The position numbers and the translations under genes are program-made. Positions 25,205 through 37,284 of a stretch of DNA of 64,000 nt are shown here, in pieces. Position 1 is the stretch's first letter. Each line of letters starts with the position of its first letter. The notes beneath the pieces are model-generated. The model saw only the letters and a program-made list of their open reading frames with translations. It was not told the origin of the DNA and made no database searches. The stretch covers positions 4,993,388 to 5,057,387 of the forward strand of contig JANVCC010000125.1 in assembly GCA_025345505.1 (NCBI GenBank). The letters run 5' to 3'. This stretch comes from Todiramphus chloris collaris. Taxonomy: Eukaryota; Chordata; Aves; Coraciiformes; Alcedinidae.

Positions 25205-25992
25205 AATGATTAATAGGATGAAATTTGAGAAGAACAAATGCTGGATTCTGCGCCCAGGATGGAGTAACACCAGACACGAGTATTAATTGGAAGAGGAGTG
25301 GCTGAAGAGCCGCTCTGCAGAAAGGGATCTGGAGGTGCTGTCTGAGAGCAGCAAAATCAGAACCATCAGTGTGTAACATGGCAGCCAAGAGGGCAAACCA
25401 CCTCTTGGGGTGCATCAAATACACCAGAACCAGACGGTCAAAAGAGGTGATTGTCCTGCTGTATTCAGCATTGGTGAGGGCTCACCTGGAGTACTGTGTG
25501 CAGTTCTGGGCCCTACCATCTAAGACGGATGTGAAGGTTCTTGAATACATCCAGAGGATGACAACAAAGCTGGTGAAAGGGCTGGAAGGAAGGTTCTATT
25601 GCGGAGCAGCTAAGACCATTGGGTTTGTCTAGTTTGGAGAGGAGGCTGAGGGGAGACCTTATTGCTCTCCACAGCTTCCTGAGGAGGGGATATGGAGAGG
25701 GATGTGCTGAGCTCTTCTCCCTAGGATCCAGACATAGAATGTGTGGGAATGGTTCAAAGCTTCACCAAGGCAGGTTTAGACTGGATACTAGGAAGCTTTT
25801 CTTTATGGAAAGAGTGGTCAAACACTGGAACAGGTTTCCTAGAGAGGTGTTCCATACCTCAAGCCTGCCAGTGCTTAAGAGGCATTTGGACAATTCCCTT
25901 AAGAACATGCTTTAACTTTTGTTCAGCCCTGAAGTGGTCAGTTGGACTAGATGATGATTGTAGGTCCCTTCCAACTGAAATTTTCTATTCTA
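25205..25992 (+). mobile_element. CR1 LINE, ORF2 C-terminus and 3' end
   Basis: Reads through the C-terminal ORF2 block ([24 protein letters not shown], then SSLERRLRGDLIALHSF in a shifted frame). It ends GGTCCCTTCCAACTGAAATTTTCTATTCTATT. At least one frameshift near 25600 breaks the frame. Confidence 0.88.
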
Positions 25993-26469
25993 TTTGTCTC
26001 ACCTAGTTTAGTCTAGCTAGAAGAGATGTCTATTTTCCTGCACGTATTTCACAATACTTTCTGTAAAGAATCCCAAAATGCCAAGGGCAGAGGAGAAATG
26101 TACAGGAAGCAAGCCTATCACAAGGTAAATTTCCTGTCATCGCCACCCTGGTGATTCACCATGATATAAAAAACAGTGAACACCTTTTGCATCACAGAAA
26201 TTACACTGAAAAACTTGCTTCCATGCTTCTGGCTTAGGGATTAAGATGTTGCCATAAACAAGGCCAAAGTCCTCAGGCTGAAGCAGAACATAAAGCTACC
26301 TCTCTCCTATTGGATGGTATGATAAGAAGCGAACACCATCCTGAAGACAACCAAGGACATAGGAGGACACTCTCTGAAGATAGTTGGTGAAGGGGGGCTA
26401 TGTTGGTCTACCTCACATAATGGGTCTGTCTTCCCAAGAAGAACCTAAGAAGAGAAGGGTCTTATCAGA

Positions 26470-26601
26470 TCAGTCTGGATGGTGCTTTGAGCAACCTGGT
26501 CTAGTGGGAGGTGTCCCTTCCCATAGCATGGGGGTTGGAACAAGATGAACTTAAACGTCCCTTACAACCCAAATCACTCTATGTTTCTATGATTCTATGG
26601 T
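26470..26601 (+). mobile_element. CR1 3'-end fragment
   Basis: About 130 bp: GGATGGTGCTTTGAGCAACC, GTGGGAGGTGTCCC, GGGGTTGGAAC and terminal CTATGTTTCTATGATTCTATGG. Confidence 0.85.
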
Positions 26602-27409
26602 TTACTCCATCAATATCTTTAATGGGATACTACAACAAACACAGAATGCAGGAATGACACTGCTGTCCCTAAACAGACCACAAACATCACAACCAAGTGA
26701 ACATTTCACTTCTTGTCATGCTCATTATCCTAGTCCCATTTTTTCAACAGTATCTAGCCAGAGTTGACATTAGACTCATGAGTGCCTTGAGCAAAAACAG
26801 TGTGAAGTACTCTCATCTTGCTCACATGTATAATAACTTTCAAAACTACCTATCTCTCCCTCAAAAGAGCGTAGGTGCTGCCTCATCACTTCTTCCTTCA
26901 TCATCAACTTCTATCACTCCACATACCCTAAACCCTTTGAGTTACCCAAACATGGATTGCCAGAACATTGTCACAAACAAAACGGGCCTTGGTGTGTCGA
27001 AAAGCTTGTTCATCTGTCCACAGAGCTGAGCACTATTCCTGTCCATGAAGTCTTTTTTCTAGCTATGGTAGCTATCTGCACACCTACAATCCCAGATGAT
27101 GCCATCTACCTAACATCCTCGTATGACAAGGCAGCACCATTAGGCTCACTAAGAAGACAGGTGTTGAAGACTGAGGAGACTAATGCTTTGCTTGGAAGTC
27201 TACAGATGGGATGACCATAAAGCCCTTCCACTCAAGTGTCCGGCAAGAACCCTTCTCATATTTAGTCCAAACCATCCTTTGCTTCTGTGTCTTCCTGACA
27301 ATTTGCCAGTCACATGCCCATGTACTGTTGCTCTGGCCTCAAGCAGCTCCCAGGCTGAAACTAAACTCAGTACATTTATAAGGAGAAGTGAAGCACCTGC
27401 TTAGTTCAT

Positions 27410-27539
27410 CAGAGCAGGTTGGATGGGGTTTTGGGCAACCTGGTCTAACAGGAGATGTCCCTGCCCATGGAAATGAGGGCTTGGAACTACATGATCTTTA
27501 AGGTCACTCCCAATGCAAACTATTCTATGATTCTATGGT
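27410..27539 (+). mobile_element. CR1 3'-end fragment
   Basis: Contains GGTTGGATGGGGTTTTGGGCA, GGAGATGTCCCTGCCCATGG and the terminal ATTCTATGATTCTATGG. It belongs to the same subfamily style as the fragment about 0.9 kb upstream. Confidence 0.85.
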
Positions 27540-27893
27540 TCAGTTTTTTGGTGAACTTGAGCCAGTTCATTCTGACTGAGACACCAATCTCTCCACTGAG
27601 CGCAAAAGAAGCAGTGACCACGTCCCACGACAGCACAAAGCAACACAATTCTGAGAGTGACTTAGAAAGGAAAGATACTCCTGGATTACAAAAGTTACTT
27701 CTGTTTAGTCACAACAATACATTGCTCAGTAACTCATATTCTGATTAAAATCCATCTTAAAATCTGTTTGTTCTTTTCTTCTGTTAGTAGAAGATTAATT
27801 CATTACTTGGGCACACACAAGGCTAATTTCCAGTCTTGATTTGTTTCATGGCCAGATTCCACCTCTTTGTCCAGTGCCTCTATCTTTCTTATC

Positions 27894-28440
27894 TCAGACA
27901 GATCTTCCCTTCCAAGTCACCTGCTGTTGAGTATGTTCATATTTAGGAATCTTTTCTCCTTCTGGTAAGAAATCCCAGTTCTTTCCTGATGCAATGTACA
28001 TTCTCATCATCATATTAGCCTTTGTATGGGACTTAGCACAGGTCTTTCTCACAGGTGGTGAGAAAGGCACCCAGTGCTGCAAGCATGGTCTTGTCAGTGC
28101 CTTGAACAATGACCTTATCCCTGCACTGTCCTCAGTGATGCAGCCCCCAGTCATGACAGCTTTCTTCACAAATTCATCAGATGTTTGACATATGTTCAAC
28201 CTGTGATCAACCAATACTCTCGTGTCTTTCATCTCTCCCATCTTTTACAGGTGACTTCCTAATTTACCATGCAACTTAGTTATTACAGTGTGTGATCTTA
28301 TTAGTATATGACTTGTGTCCAAGCCACCTGGTTGTTTATGGTATCCTGATCCTTCTTGGCACTTCTGATGCTTCCCAAATTCATACCTGCAGTAAATTTC
28401 ATTAATGCCATCCCAATTGGCATCTTGCAAGGTCTTTACA
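27894..28440 (-). mobile_element. Diverged older CR1/L3-like fragment
   Basis: The minus strand reads DTRVLVDHRLNICQTSDEF near 28220-28165, which resembles the conserved ORF2 motif around VDHRLN of CR1-type LINEs. The plus strand shows weak matches on to about 28440 (TACCTGCAGTAAATTTCATTAATGCC). There is no clear 3' terminus. Divergence is high, so the class is an inference. Confidence 0.5.
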
Positions 28441-31204
28441 GAAAATATTTAATTACTATACTCGAAGATCAGTTCCTGCTGACTTCACCCAGGCTTAATA
28501 TCCCCCTTCCAATGTTTTTAAAAAAATTTCAACCCTTCCACTTCCAATCCCTTACAAAATTCTAACCCAGTTTATATTGACTTAATTTCCATCCATGCCA
28601 TCATAATATTCCCATATGACATTGTTTTACTACTTTGCTGAACTCCTGAAGATCAGACTTTATTAATGTGAAATGAGGAAGATCTGCATCTTGGTTTTTA
28701 AGCCTTTTCATGGTTTTCTTTATTCTCTCCTTCAGAAATTGTTCTTATACCTGTCATGCTATCAGAGTCAGACAAATTACTTTTACTCCTCCTCTCTTTA
28801 ATTTAGGTGGTAAATTCTGACCATGTGTTACTGCCTTGAACTTGATCAATTTATGAACAATATTTTGGAGTGCATCTGAACCTGTTGATCTCTGTGCCAG
28901 TTCTGTAAGAGTTCAGGGGTGGAAAACATCCCATCCTTCTTTGTCCCAATTTGAATACATTAATATTTTTATTCCACCTCAGATGTGGTTATTTCTATTT
29001 CTGGACGCCTGTCTCCATGTTCTCTTTACCCTCAAAGTCATAAGCACTTTCTATATTGAATAAGTTCTTTAATTTAACATTCAGTTTTCATCTATCACAT
29101 CGTCACTACTTTTGTCTCTCAATGTAAGTACTGAATAATTTTAATGTTTAATGTCTTTCCTGAGATCTAAGATATTTTAACTATTGCAGAACTTTCCTTT
29201 TTTTTTTTTTTATTTCATAACCTTTGTCATGTAATCTTGTCTGCTGCTTGCTTTTTGCTTCCATTCCTTTAGGCTTCCCTCTCATTCCTAGTATAAATTT
29301 TGAAATGGTTATTCACCCATTTCAGGCCACAATTATTATTCACTAGATGTACTTTCTCCATTTTTCCCCTTTGTTATGGAAACAAATTCCAGGCAGGCTT
29401 CCAAATATTTGGTTTCAGAGAATCACAGGTTTCATGTCTTGAACTCAGAGTTCTCTCAACCTTTCTCTAGACACCATATATCAACATCTTTGGTTTCTGT
29501 TTATCTTAAACCAAATCAATCAAAAACTCAGCCGCATCATGGGAGAATGTTATTCCAAGTGTGTCAGACTCTTTAGCCCAGCCATCACAGTATTCCATCT
29601 CAAAAACCATCTCTGCAAGGAGGGGAGATAAGGGTGAAGAAAGGAAGACAATTGGTCTGTGTTGTAGACGGCTACATGGAGCTGAAGAGAGATTAGATCA
29701 AAACAAATTTGAACAGATAAACTGTGCAGGCAGCTGATGTCTAGAAACATGTAAGTCACACAGAAGAAACACACTTAGGTAAGGCAAAAGTAGAGACCAT
29801 TGCCTGTGGTCATTTCAGTTGGACAGATGGATGAATGAGGAAGGATCTTGGTCCTGCTGGGAAGGATTGGCATGATTCTGTTATGGGGATTGCATTTCTT
29901 GCTCCAATTTGAGTGAAAATGCCCTTTCATTTGAGACACTGACTCAAAAGCAGGGATGGCAAAAAAAGAGATTCATGACCAGAACCCATTTGGGAAACAT
30001 TATCCCCTTCAGCTGTCATTTGCAGGCAAGTACCAAAGGTATGCACTCTTCATGAAGCATGAGGAGAGGGTGGAGGACATTGATTACTAAGAAGACTGGA
30101 CACCTTGCATCAGAACAATTCTCATTCTACATTTCCAGGAACATCCCCAGCCTTACTCATGATCAAGGGAGCAGACTTTTAATGGTTGATCATTTATTAT
30201 TAAAATCACAACAGATATATTATGCTGCAAGTTTACCACATTCCAGGGTGTGAACTGTGGGTAGCCCGTGAGTAGTTTTTAATTGCTGACTGTTCTCCTT
30301 GGCAAAGAATCCTTGTTGATGTCCCATCTGACTTATTCTGTAACCACATTCTATTCATGCAGTAGTAGCTTCAAAACGCCCCTGTATTTTTGTCATTAGA
30401 AACTCTTTTTTCTTTCAAACTAGCCATGGGAATAACCTCGTCAGAAAAATATCCAACTGGTTTCTGGATCCATTCAGCTGAGCAATGTCCTGATGTTAGG
30501 CCAAATGAAGGCATATACTGGGAACACAGCCAGAAGTCCCTGACATAATGTCACATGAAAGAAAATATATTTGCTAACAGGCAAATCTTCTTAGTGCTTG
30601 GAAAGGAAAGCACCATTTCCACACCTGTATCCTGGGCCTACACAGATGCTTCCCCACCAGAGCTCAGAACAAGCTTCTCTCCTCAATCTTTTACCTAGTG
30701 CGGCTCCACCCATCAGCAATGCTGAGAATGTAGATAGAAAAAGGCCAGTGGAACTTTTCCATCACTGTGACGTGAGCTGTTATTGCTGCTCTACCTGCAA
30801 AATAATCTCACAGTCCCACAAACTAGAGTCCTTGTCTATGGACTAAAAATATTCATGCCCAGCCACCTCCTCAGAGGTTTGTCTGTTCTCAACATCTGAA
30901 GATACTTTGAAGGCAGCAACCTCTAAAAAAACTGCAGCAGAAAAAAAATCTCCAGGAGAGATTACTGAGCCATTTCAGTGTCCTGTCAACATCTTGACAT
31001 TACTCTCAAAGCTGTCTGGAATGAGCTGCTCTTCTGAAACCTTCTTCTTCATGTCCTTTTAAAACTCATTCCTAGGATGAGTCCCAGGAATGGACACCTT
31101 TTCCTCTTCCACTGGCCACTCAAGTCCTTGGCAGAAATAGTGATGCTTTATAGGGAGTTTTGATATTGTACCTTCCTAGCCAACCAACACTGGAGTGGGA
31201 TGTA

Positions 31205-33020
31205 CCTGCAGTGACCATGAAATGGTAGAGGGTGCACAAGCTCATTACCTTGGCCTTCAGGAGAGCAGATTTTGGCCTCTTTAGGGATCTGCTTGGTAGA
31301 GTATCATAGGATAAAGTCCTGGCTGGAAGAAGGACTCAAGAAAGCTGGTTAATACTCAAGGATCACCTCCTCAAAGCTCAGCAGAGATGCATCCCAATAA
31401 AAAGGAAATCAGGCAAAAATGACAAAAAGCTGGCATGACTGAACAAGGAGCCCCTGAACAAAATCCAGCACAAAAAGGAATCCTGCAGAGCGTGGAAGCA
31501 AGGACAGTCAACCTGGGAGGAATGCAGAGAAATTGTCCAAGCAGCCAGGGATCAGGTTAGGAAAGCCAAAGCACTAATAGAATTAAATCCGCACATCTTG
31601 AGGAAACCAGCAGATGAAGTTGCTAAGTCTCTATCCATCATATTTAAGAAGTTTTGGCAGTCTGGTGAAGTTCCTGATGTCTGGAAATAGGGAAACATTA
31701 CCCCCGTTTTTAAAAAGGGACAAAAGCAAGACCTGGGGAGCTAAAGGCTAGTCAGTGTCATTTCTGTGCCCAGCAAGATCATGGAGCAGATCCTCCTGGA
31801 AACTATGCTAAGGCCTATGGAAAATGAGGAGGTGATTGGTAACAGACAGCATGGTTTCACTAAGGTTAAATCACACCTGACAAATTTGGTGGCCTTCTAC
31901 AACAAGTTTACAATGTTGGCAGATAAGAAAAGAGCAACAGATGTCATCTACCTTCACTTGTGTAAAGCATTTGACCCTGCATTTCATCCTTGTCTCTAAA
32001 TTGGAGAGACATGGATTTGATGGGTGTGCCACTCAGTGGAGAAGGAATTGGCTGGATTGTCACACTCAAAGAATTGCAGTCAACAGCTTGATGGCTAAGT
32101 GGAAATCAGCGACAAGTGGCATTCCTCAAGGGTCAGTATTGGGACCAGCACTGTTTAATATCTTTGTTAGGAACATGGACAATGGGATTGAGGCGACGCT
32201 CAAGAAGTTTGCAGTGACACTAAGTTTAATGGTGCAGCCAACATGCTGGAAGAGTAGGATGTCACCCAGCAGGACCTGGAGAAGCTTGAGAGGTGGGCCC
32301 ATGCAAACTTCATGAAGTTCAACAAGGCCAAGTGTCTTGCACCTGGGTCAGACAATACTAAGCAGAAATACTGTTTGGGAGGAGAATGTATTGAGAGCAG
32401 CCCTGAGGAAAAGGACTTGGGGATGCTGGTTGATGAGAAGCTCAGTTTGGACCAGCACTGTGTGCTTGCAGCCCAAAAAACCAAGTGTATACTGGGCTTC
32501 ATCAAAAGCAGTGTGACCAGCAGGTCAAGGGAGGGGATTCTGCAGCTCTGCTCGACTCTGGTGAGACCCCACCTGGAGCACTGTGTTCAGCTTCTGGGCC
32601 CCAAGCATAAGAAGGACATCGATCTGTTTGACCTGAGGACAGGCTGAGAGAGTTCAGGTTGTTCAGCCTGGAGAAGAGAAGGCACCAGGGAGATCTTACA
32701 GAAGCCTTCCAGTACCTAAAGGAGGCTGTTGAGAAAGCTGAGGAGGGATTTTTTACAACAGCATGTAGTGATAGGATGAGTGGTCCTGGCTTTAAACTGA
32801 AAGAGGGTGGATTTAGATTAGATGTAAGAAATAAGTTCTTCATTGTAAGGGTGGTGAGACACTGGAATAGGTTGCCCAGAGGGGTGGTAGATGGTCCCTC
32901 CTGGAAGAGTTCAAAGCCAGGTTAGACAGGGCTTTGAGCAACCTGGTCTACTGAAAGGTGTCCTGCCCAGGGCAGTGGGGTTGGAACTAGATGATCTTTC
33001 AACCCAAACCATTCTATGAC
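31205..33020 (+). mobile_element. CR1 LINE, about 1.8 kb, internally deleted
   Basis: The longest CR1 copy here. It starts at a block reading SDHEMVEG and continues FRRADFGLFRDLLGR and [12 protein letters not shown]. It then jumps directly to the reverse-transcriptase part ([61 protein letters not shown]). The catalytic FADD box is destroyed near 32208-32225. The C-terminal part and the 3' end CCAAACCATTCTATGAC follow. There are several stops and frameshifts, so it is inactive. Confidence 0.9.
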
Positions 33021-33732
33021 AAAATACACAAACTTGCTGTGGAGAGGCCTCCAGGTGAACTAGTCCTCACCTCTGAAAGGTGCCTTTCAAAGCCAGAGAA
33101 GGGAAACAGATACTCCACAGTGCTATTTATTTTTTTTGACAAGGCTTTTGTCTAAAGCAGTTCTGATGGATTGTGCATGTGTCTGCCTGATTGCAAAAGT
33201 AAAGATGTAGGGTGATTCACCCAGGAGATATCTAAGTTATAGAAGACAAGCTGTACTTAAGTCAGGTGACTCCCATTTGGGATTTTGTGTCCTTCTTCAA
33301 TTGGTTTGTGACTGTGCAAACTTTTGCAGGTTATTGTCTTCCGCATTTGCTGTTAATCTGTGCCCCCACAACTTTTGGTCCTGGCCACATAGATCCCAGT
33401 GATGGGGACTGGCTTTTTTGTTATGCTGTTCCTTTTACAGCGCTGCAATGTGCACCATGAGAGTACTTCATGATAAGGCATCTAGGTCTATATCTGGTGA
33501 CAGACATAAGACATGAAGCAGTAGTGTGAGGGACAGGATTTTTGACACAGCCCTTGGTCCCGCACAGAAGACGATATTGAAGGGTTGACAAAATGATGTC
33601 ATTCACTTCAGTGTTCAGTCACAGACTCAGTTACAGGAACGGATTTTGACAAAGGTCTTCAGTTACTGGGGAGAACTCCATTTTGTTTCTCCTGTTCTTT
33701 GAACAACCAAAGTCTAATGGATAGTTTATCAG

Positions 33733-34009
33733 GGAGTGTAGTGACAGGACAAGGGATAACAATTTTAACTGAAAGAAGGTAGATTTAGATTAGATGTAAG
33801 AAAGCAATTCTTATTGTGAAAGTGGTGAGACACTGGAACAGTCTCCCAGAGAAGCTGTGGATGCTCCCTCCCTGGAAGCGTTCAAGGCCAGGTTGGATGG
33901 GACTTTGAGCAACCTGATCTAGTGGGAGGTGTTCCTGTCCATGGCAGGGGAGTTGGAATTAGATGATCTTTAAGGTCTCTTCCAACCCTGACAATTCTAT
34001 GATTCTATG
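33733..34009 (+). mobile_element. CR1 3'-end fragment
   Basis: Contains AGTGGTGAGACACTGGAACAG, CTGGAAGCGTTCAAGGCC, GATGATCTTTAAGG and the terminal ATTCTATGATTCTATG. Confidence 0.9.
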
Positions 34010-35017
34010 TGAGATGGGAAATTGAACCAAGCAGAGAAGGAAATTGTATTCTTATGTCCCAAATTCTGGCACACTAACCTCTAGGCTAAAAAGCAGGTGC
34101 CTTTCTGTAGATGGGTGTAAATCCTCCAACCCCACTGTAGTTTTAGGAAAAGGAGTGATGTCTGTTAAGTTCTCTCAGAGAAAAAAGGGGAGTCCAGGGA
34201 CATGGACTTTACACTTGTAGGTCCTTTTTCTTCCAGCATCAGGGTTGAGGACAATCCCTTCAGGAATCACCTCACCAGATACATTTTGGTCAGCCCTGGG
34301 AATGTAGGTCCCCCAGGCACAGAGCCCCATCCAGCCTGGTCTTAAAACCACCAAATAAAGCACAGGCATGGGCAGAAAGGGGTAAAAGCTCTTTACAGAT
34401 TAACTGAGTCAGTGTTGGGACTCTGGATTTCTCTTCGATACTCCTCTATGTGGAGGCATGTGCGTTTTGTATCAAACAGCCCCTGGAAGAAAGACCTAAA
34501 AAGCTCCTAGGGGAAGGGTGCTCACTGAGTCATGCTCACACTTTCACCCTTCTCCAGCCTAATGAAACCTGCATTCCTTTCTGCCCAGTGGCAGAGTTTC
34601 ATCAGGAGGGTGGAGAGCAGCTCCACCCGGACAAGCCTATAGACTTGTTATTAGTGCACACCCGTGAGAGGTGGGAGCCTCGATTAGCTGAACACATCAT
34701 CAAGCACTGCTGCAGCCATGGTGATGGACAGCATGGTTTCCTGATACTGAGTCACACACGAAGATGGTAGATCCCACAGACAGAGTCATCCAAATGTCCC
34801 CCAGTAAAAACCTACTGTCCCTGAATCTCAGCAGCTGAACTCAAGTTGTCTCAATACACTCATCAGTAGTCTCTGTACTCTCCTATATTCCAGCCATCAT
34901 CATGGTATCTGGAAATCTGACAGAAAGTTCATTTCCCAAGAAAGACATTAACTTCAGATAAACTAATGCTATAGCTATGCCATGGTTCCATTGTCAAATA
35001 CTGTTTGATGCTCATCT

Positions 35018-35098
35018 CATAGAATCACCATAGAATCACAGAATACCAGGTTGGAAGAGGCTTCAAGGATCATCTGGTCCAACCTTTCTTGTCAAAAA
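35018..35098 (-). mobile_element. CR1 3'-end fragment
   Basis: Short CATAGAATCACCATAGAATC terminus followed by GGTTGGAAGAGGCTTCAAGG and CATCTGGTCCAACC. Confidence 0.8.
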
Positions 35099-35189
35099 CA
35101 TGGTATAGACAAGACAGCCCAGCACCCTGTCCAATTGAATGACAGAAGGATCCATTCAGTTTACTCCTGGATGTGGGGTGGCTATTGCT

Positions 35190-35520
35190 GGAAGAGAACA
35201 TCTAGTTCTGGGTTGGACACTGCAGGACAGAAGGCAGTAATTTAGAGGTGGTTCAGAGAAGGACCACTGGAAAGGTTAAAGACCTGGAGGACATACCTTC
35301 CAGAAAAGGAGTCAAAGAGCCCACCAAAGTCTAGAAAAGAGTTATCCTGGACAAAATACATCTCCATGAGGGAGAGAAGAATTGCAATAGTGAATGATTA
35401 AGTTTAGTAGAGAGGGGTAACAAGAGTCACTGTTGTAGAAGCTGTAAAATCATCATAGAAATTTCACATGTGACTGATGACTGGCCACTGGAACAGCTTC
35501 TCAAAGCTTGGTGTACACTC
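35190..35520 (+). mobile_element. Possible old CR1 fragment
   Basis: Weak CR1 resemblance: a TTCTGGGTTGGACACTGCAGG block, GGTTCAGAGAAGGACCACTGG, and ACTGGAACAGCTTCTC near the end. No 3' terminus is visible, so the call is tentative. Confidence 0.4.
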
Positions 35521-36774
35521 CCCATCACAGGACTTCTCTATAAAACTCAGTTTCTTTTTCATTCAAACAAGAATTAACTGGAACAGAAGTAAGATCAGGT
35601 GTTTTCTAAAGCCTTCTTGCCTGTGAACGTTGAATTTGCATCACCTGCCTTTTCTTGCAAATGTGATAAGAAAGAAGAGATTGTATCTACCTGGGTTAGC
35701 TTCTAAAGGATAATCTTACAGGGACAAGCTAGTACTGGTTTTGGTTTGATACCATGGAAAATTCAGAGAGGCTTTTGGCACACAATTCTTTCTACACACC
35801 ACACCTCATTTACATTCTCAGATCTTCAGACCTGGAATGACATTTCAGCTGAAGTCCCTTATGGCTCCAGTTGCTCAGTGTTCAAAACTTTGCTCACGGT
35901 TTATTCCACCACTGGCAAAGACAGGTCTTCTCAAGCCCTACAAGATCTCCAAGGATGTCCTAACTGTTATATCAAGCCATTTGTTCCACATACTTATCAA
36001 GTTACAGCTTAATGCAGGTGGGATTTCTACCCTGCATTTTTTTTTAGGAAGAGTTCAATTTATCCTAGAGTTTTAGACCATACCTCTGATTGTCTCATTT
36101 AACCGATGCTAGTCTTAGCTCTAGTTCAGTGTGATTATTTACTTTACAGAGCTTTTCTTTCTGTAACTCTGTTTTCCATGTTTGCAATGTATTTCTAGGG
36201 GCAAAATAAAATAAATTTATCTCCACTCCACTCTGATCTGACAGTCTAAAAGGGGCCAGTGTTTTCCAGTGGGTACTGTTTGGGATGGATCCTGTTCTTC
36301 CAGTCTTCCCATTAGTTTCCATCCAGATGTTTTTGGTTTTTTTTTCAACAAGAACCCATTCTTTCCTGACAGAGCCAACAAAATTCCAGATGAGTAGCCA
36401 CTGGGGCTCCGTGACAGGGTTAGCACTTTCCATACTCACCCTGATAACAGCCTCACTTTCACCTTAACACATGACTTGACACCGCCTGTGTTTGTTTGTG
36501 TTTGGCTTTGTTTTCAGGACTCCATCTCTCCAGAGGCTCCTGGTTATCTTCAGATCAACTGTTTACTGTGAGTCTCCTAAATCCTCTCTCCCTGAAGTCT
36601 GGCACTCACACTCAGACAGTCAGCAGGAGCTTTAACAACCCCATCTCTGGTGCTTTCCTGATGATCTGCCCCACAGCCAGATGTCGAATCTTTGCAAACC
36701 ATTAGACAGAGTTAAGTGGCTTTGCACTGGCCAGAGGCAAACAATCCTACCACGCTGTAGCATCCCTTGCACCT

Positions 36775-37284
36775 CAAATACTGGGTTAACTTTTGGGCCC
36801 CTCACTCCAAGAAGGACATTGAGGGGCTGGAGTGTGTCCAGAGAAGGACAACGGAGCTGGGAAGGGTCTCAAGCACAAGTCTGATGAGGAGAAGCTGAGG
36901 GACCTGGAGTTGTTCATCTTGGAGAAAAGGAGACTCAGGGAGACCTCCTTACTCTCAACAACTCCTTGACAGGAGGTTAGAGCTGGGTGGGGTCAGTCTG
37001 TTCTCCCAAGGGACAAGTGATAGGACAAGAGGAAATGGCCTCAAGTTGCACCAGGGGAGGTTTGGGTTGGACATGAGGAACAATTTCTTCCCTGCAAGGG
37101 ATGTCAACCTGACCCAGGCTGCCCAGAGCAGTGATGGAGTTCCCATCCCTCGAGGGGTTTAAAAACCATGGAGATGTGGTGCTGAGGGACATGACTTACT
37201 GGTGACCTGTCAGTGCTGGGTTAATGGTTGGACTCAACGATCTTAAAGGTCTCTTCCAGCCAAAATGACTCTACGATTCTATGA
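36775..37284 (+). mobile_element. CR1 LINE 3' portion
   Basis: Contains GGGCCCCTCACTCCAAGAAGG, GAGAAGCTGAGGGACCTGG, GGTTTGGGTTGGACATGAGG, CCAGGCTGCCCAGAGCAGTG and terminal CTCTACGATTCTATGACC. It represents a CR1 subfamily different from the GGAGGTGTCCC type nearby. Confidence 0.9.

Larger units (their letters stand above)
25993..31204. other. Spacer between CR1 fragments
   Basis: Apart from the CR1 pieces listed at 26470, 27410 and 27894, nothing is recognised. The stretch 28440-29360 is A/T-rich and pyrimidine-biased on the plus strand and may hold further old repeat sequence. No open frame suggests a gene. Confidence 0.5.
34010..36774. other. Spacer between CR1 fragments
   Basis: Contains the CR1 pieces at 35018 and, possibly, 35190. 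The stretch 34015-34130 (with CACTAACCTCTAGGCTAAA) resembles a common old amniote interspersed repeat, not confirmed. No gene seen. Confidence 0.5.

Noticed and set aside
31766..32647. Reverse-transcriptase-like frames suggesting a domesticated gene
   Set aside because: Broken by stops and frameshifts, catalytic box lost, and the sequence runs straight into a CR1 3' end: a dead LINE.
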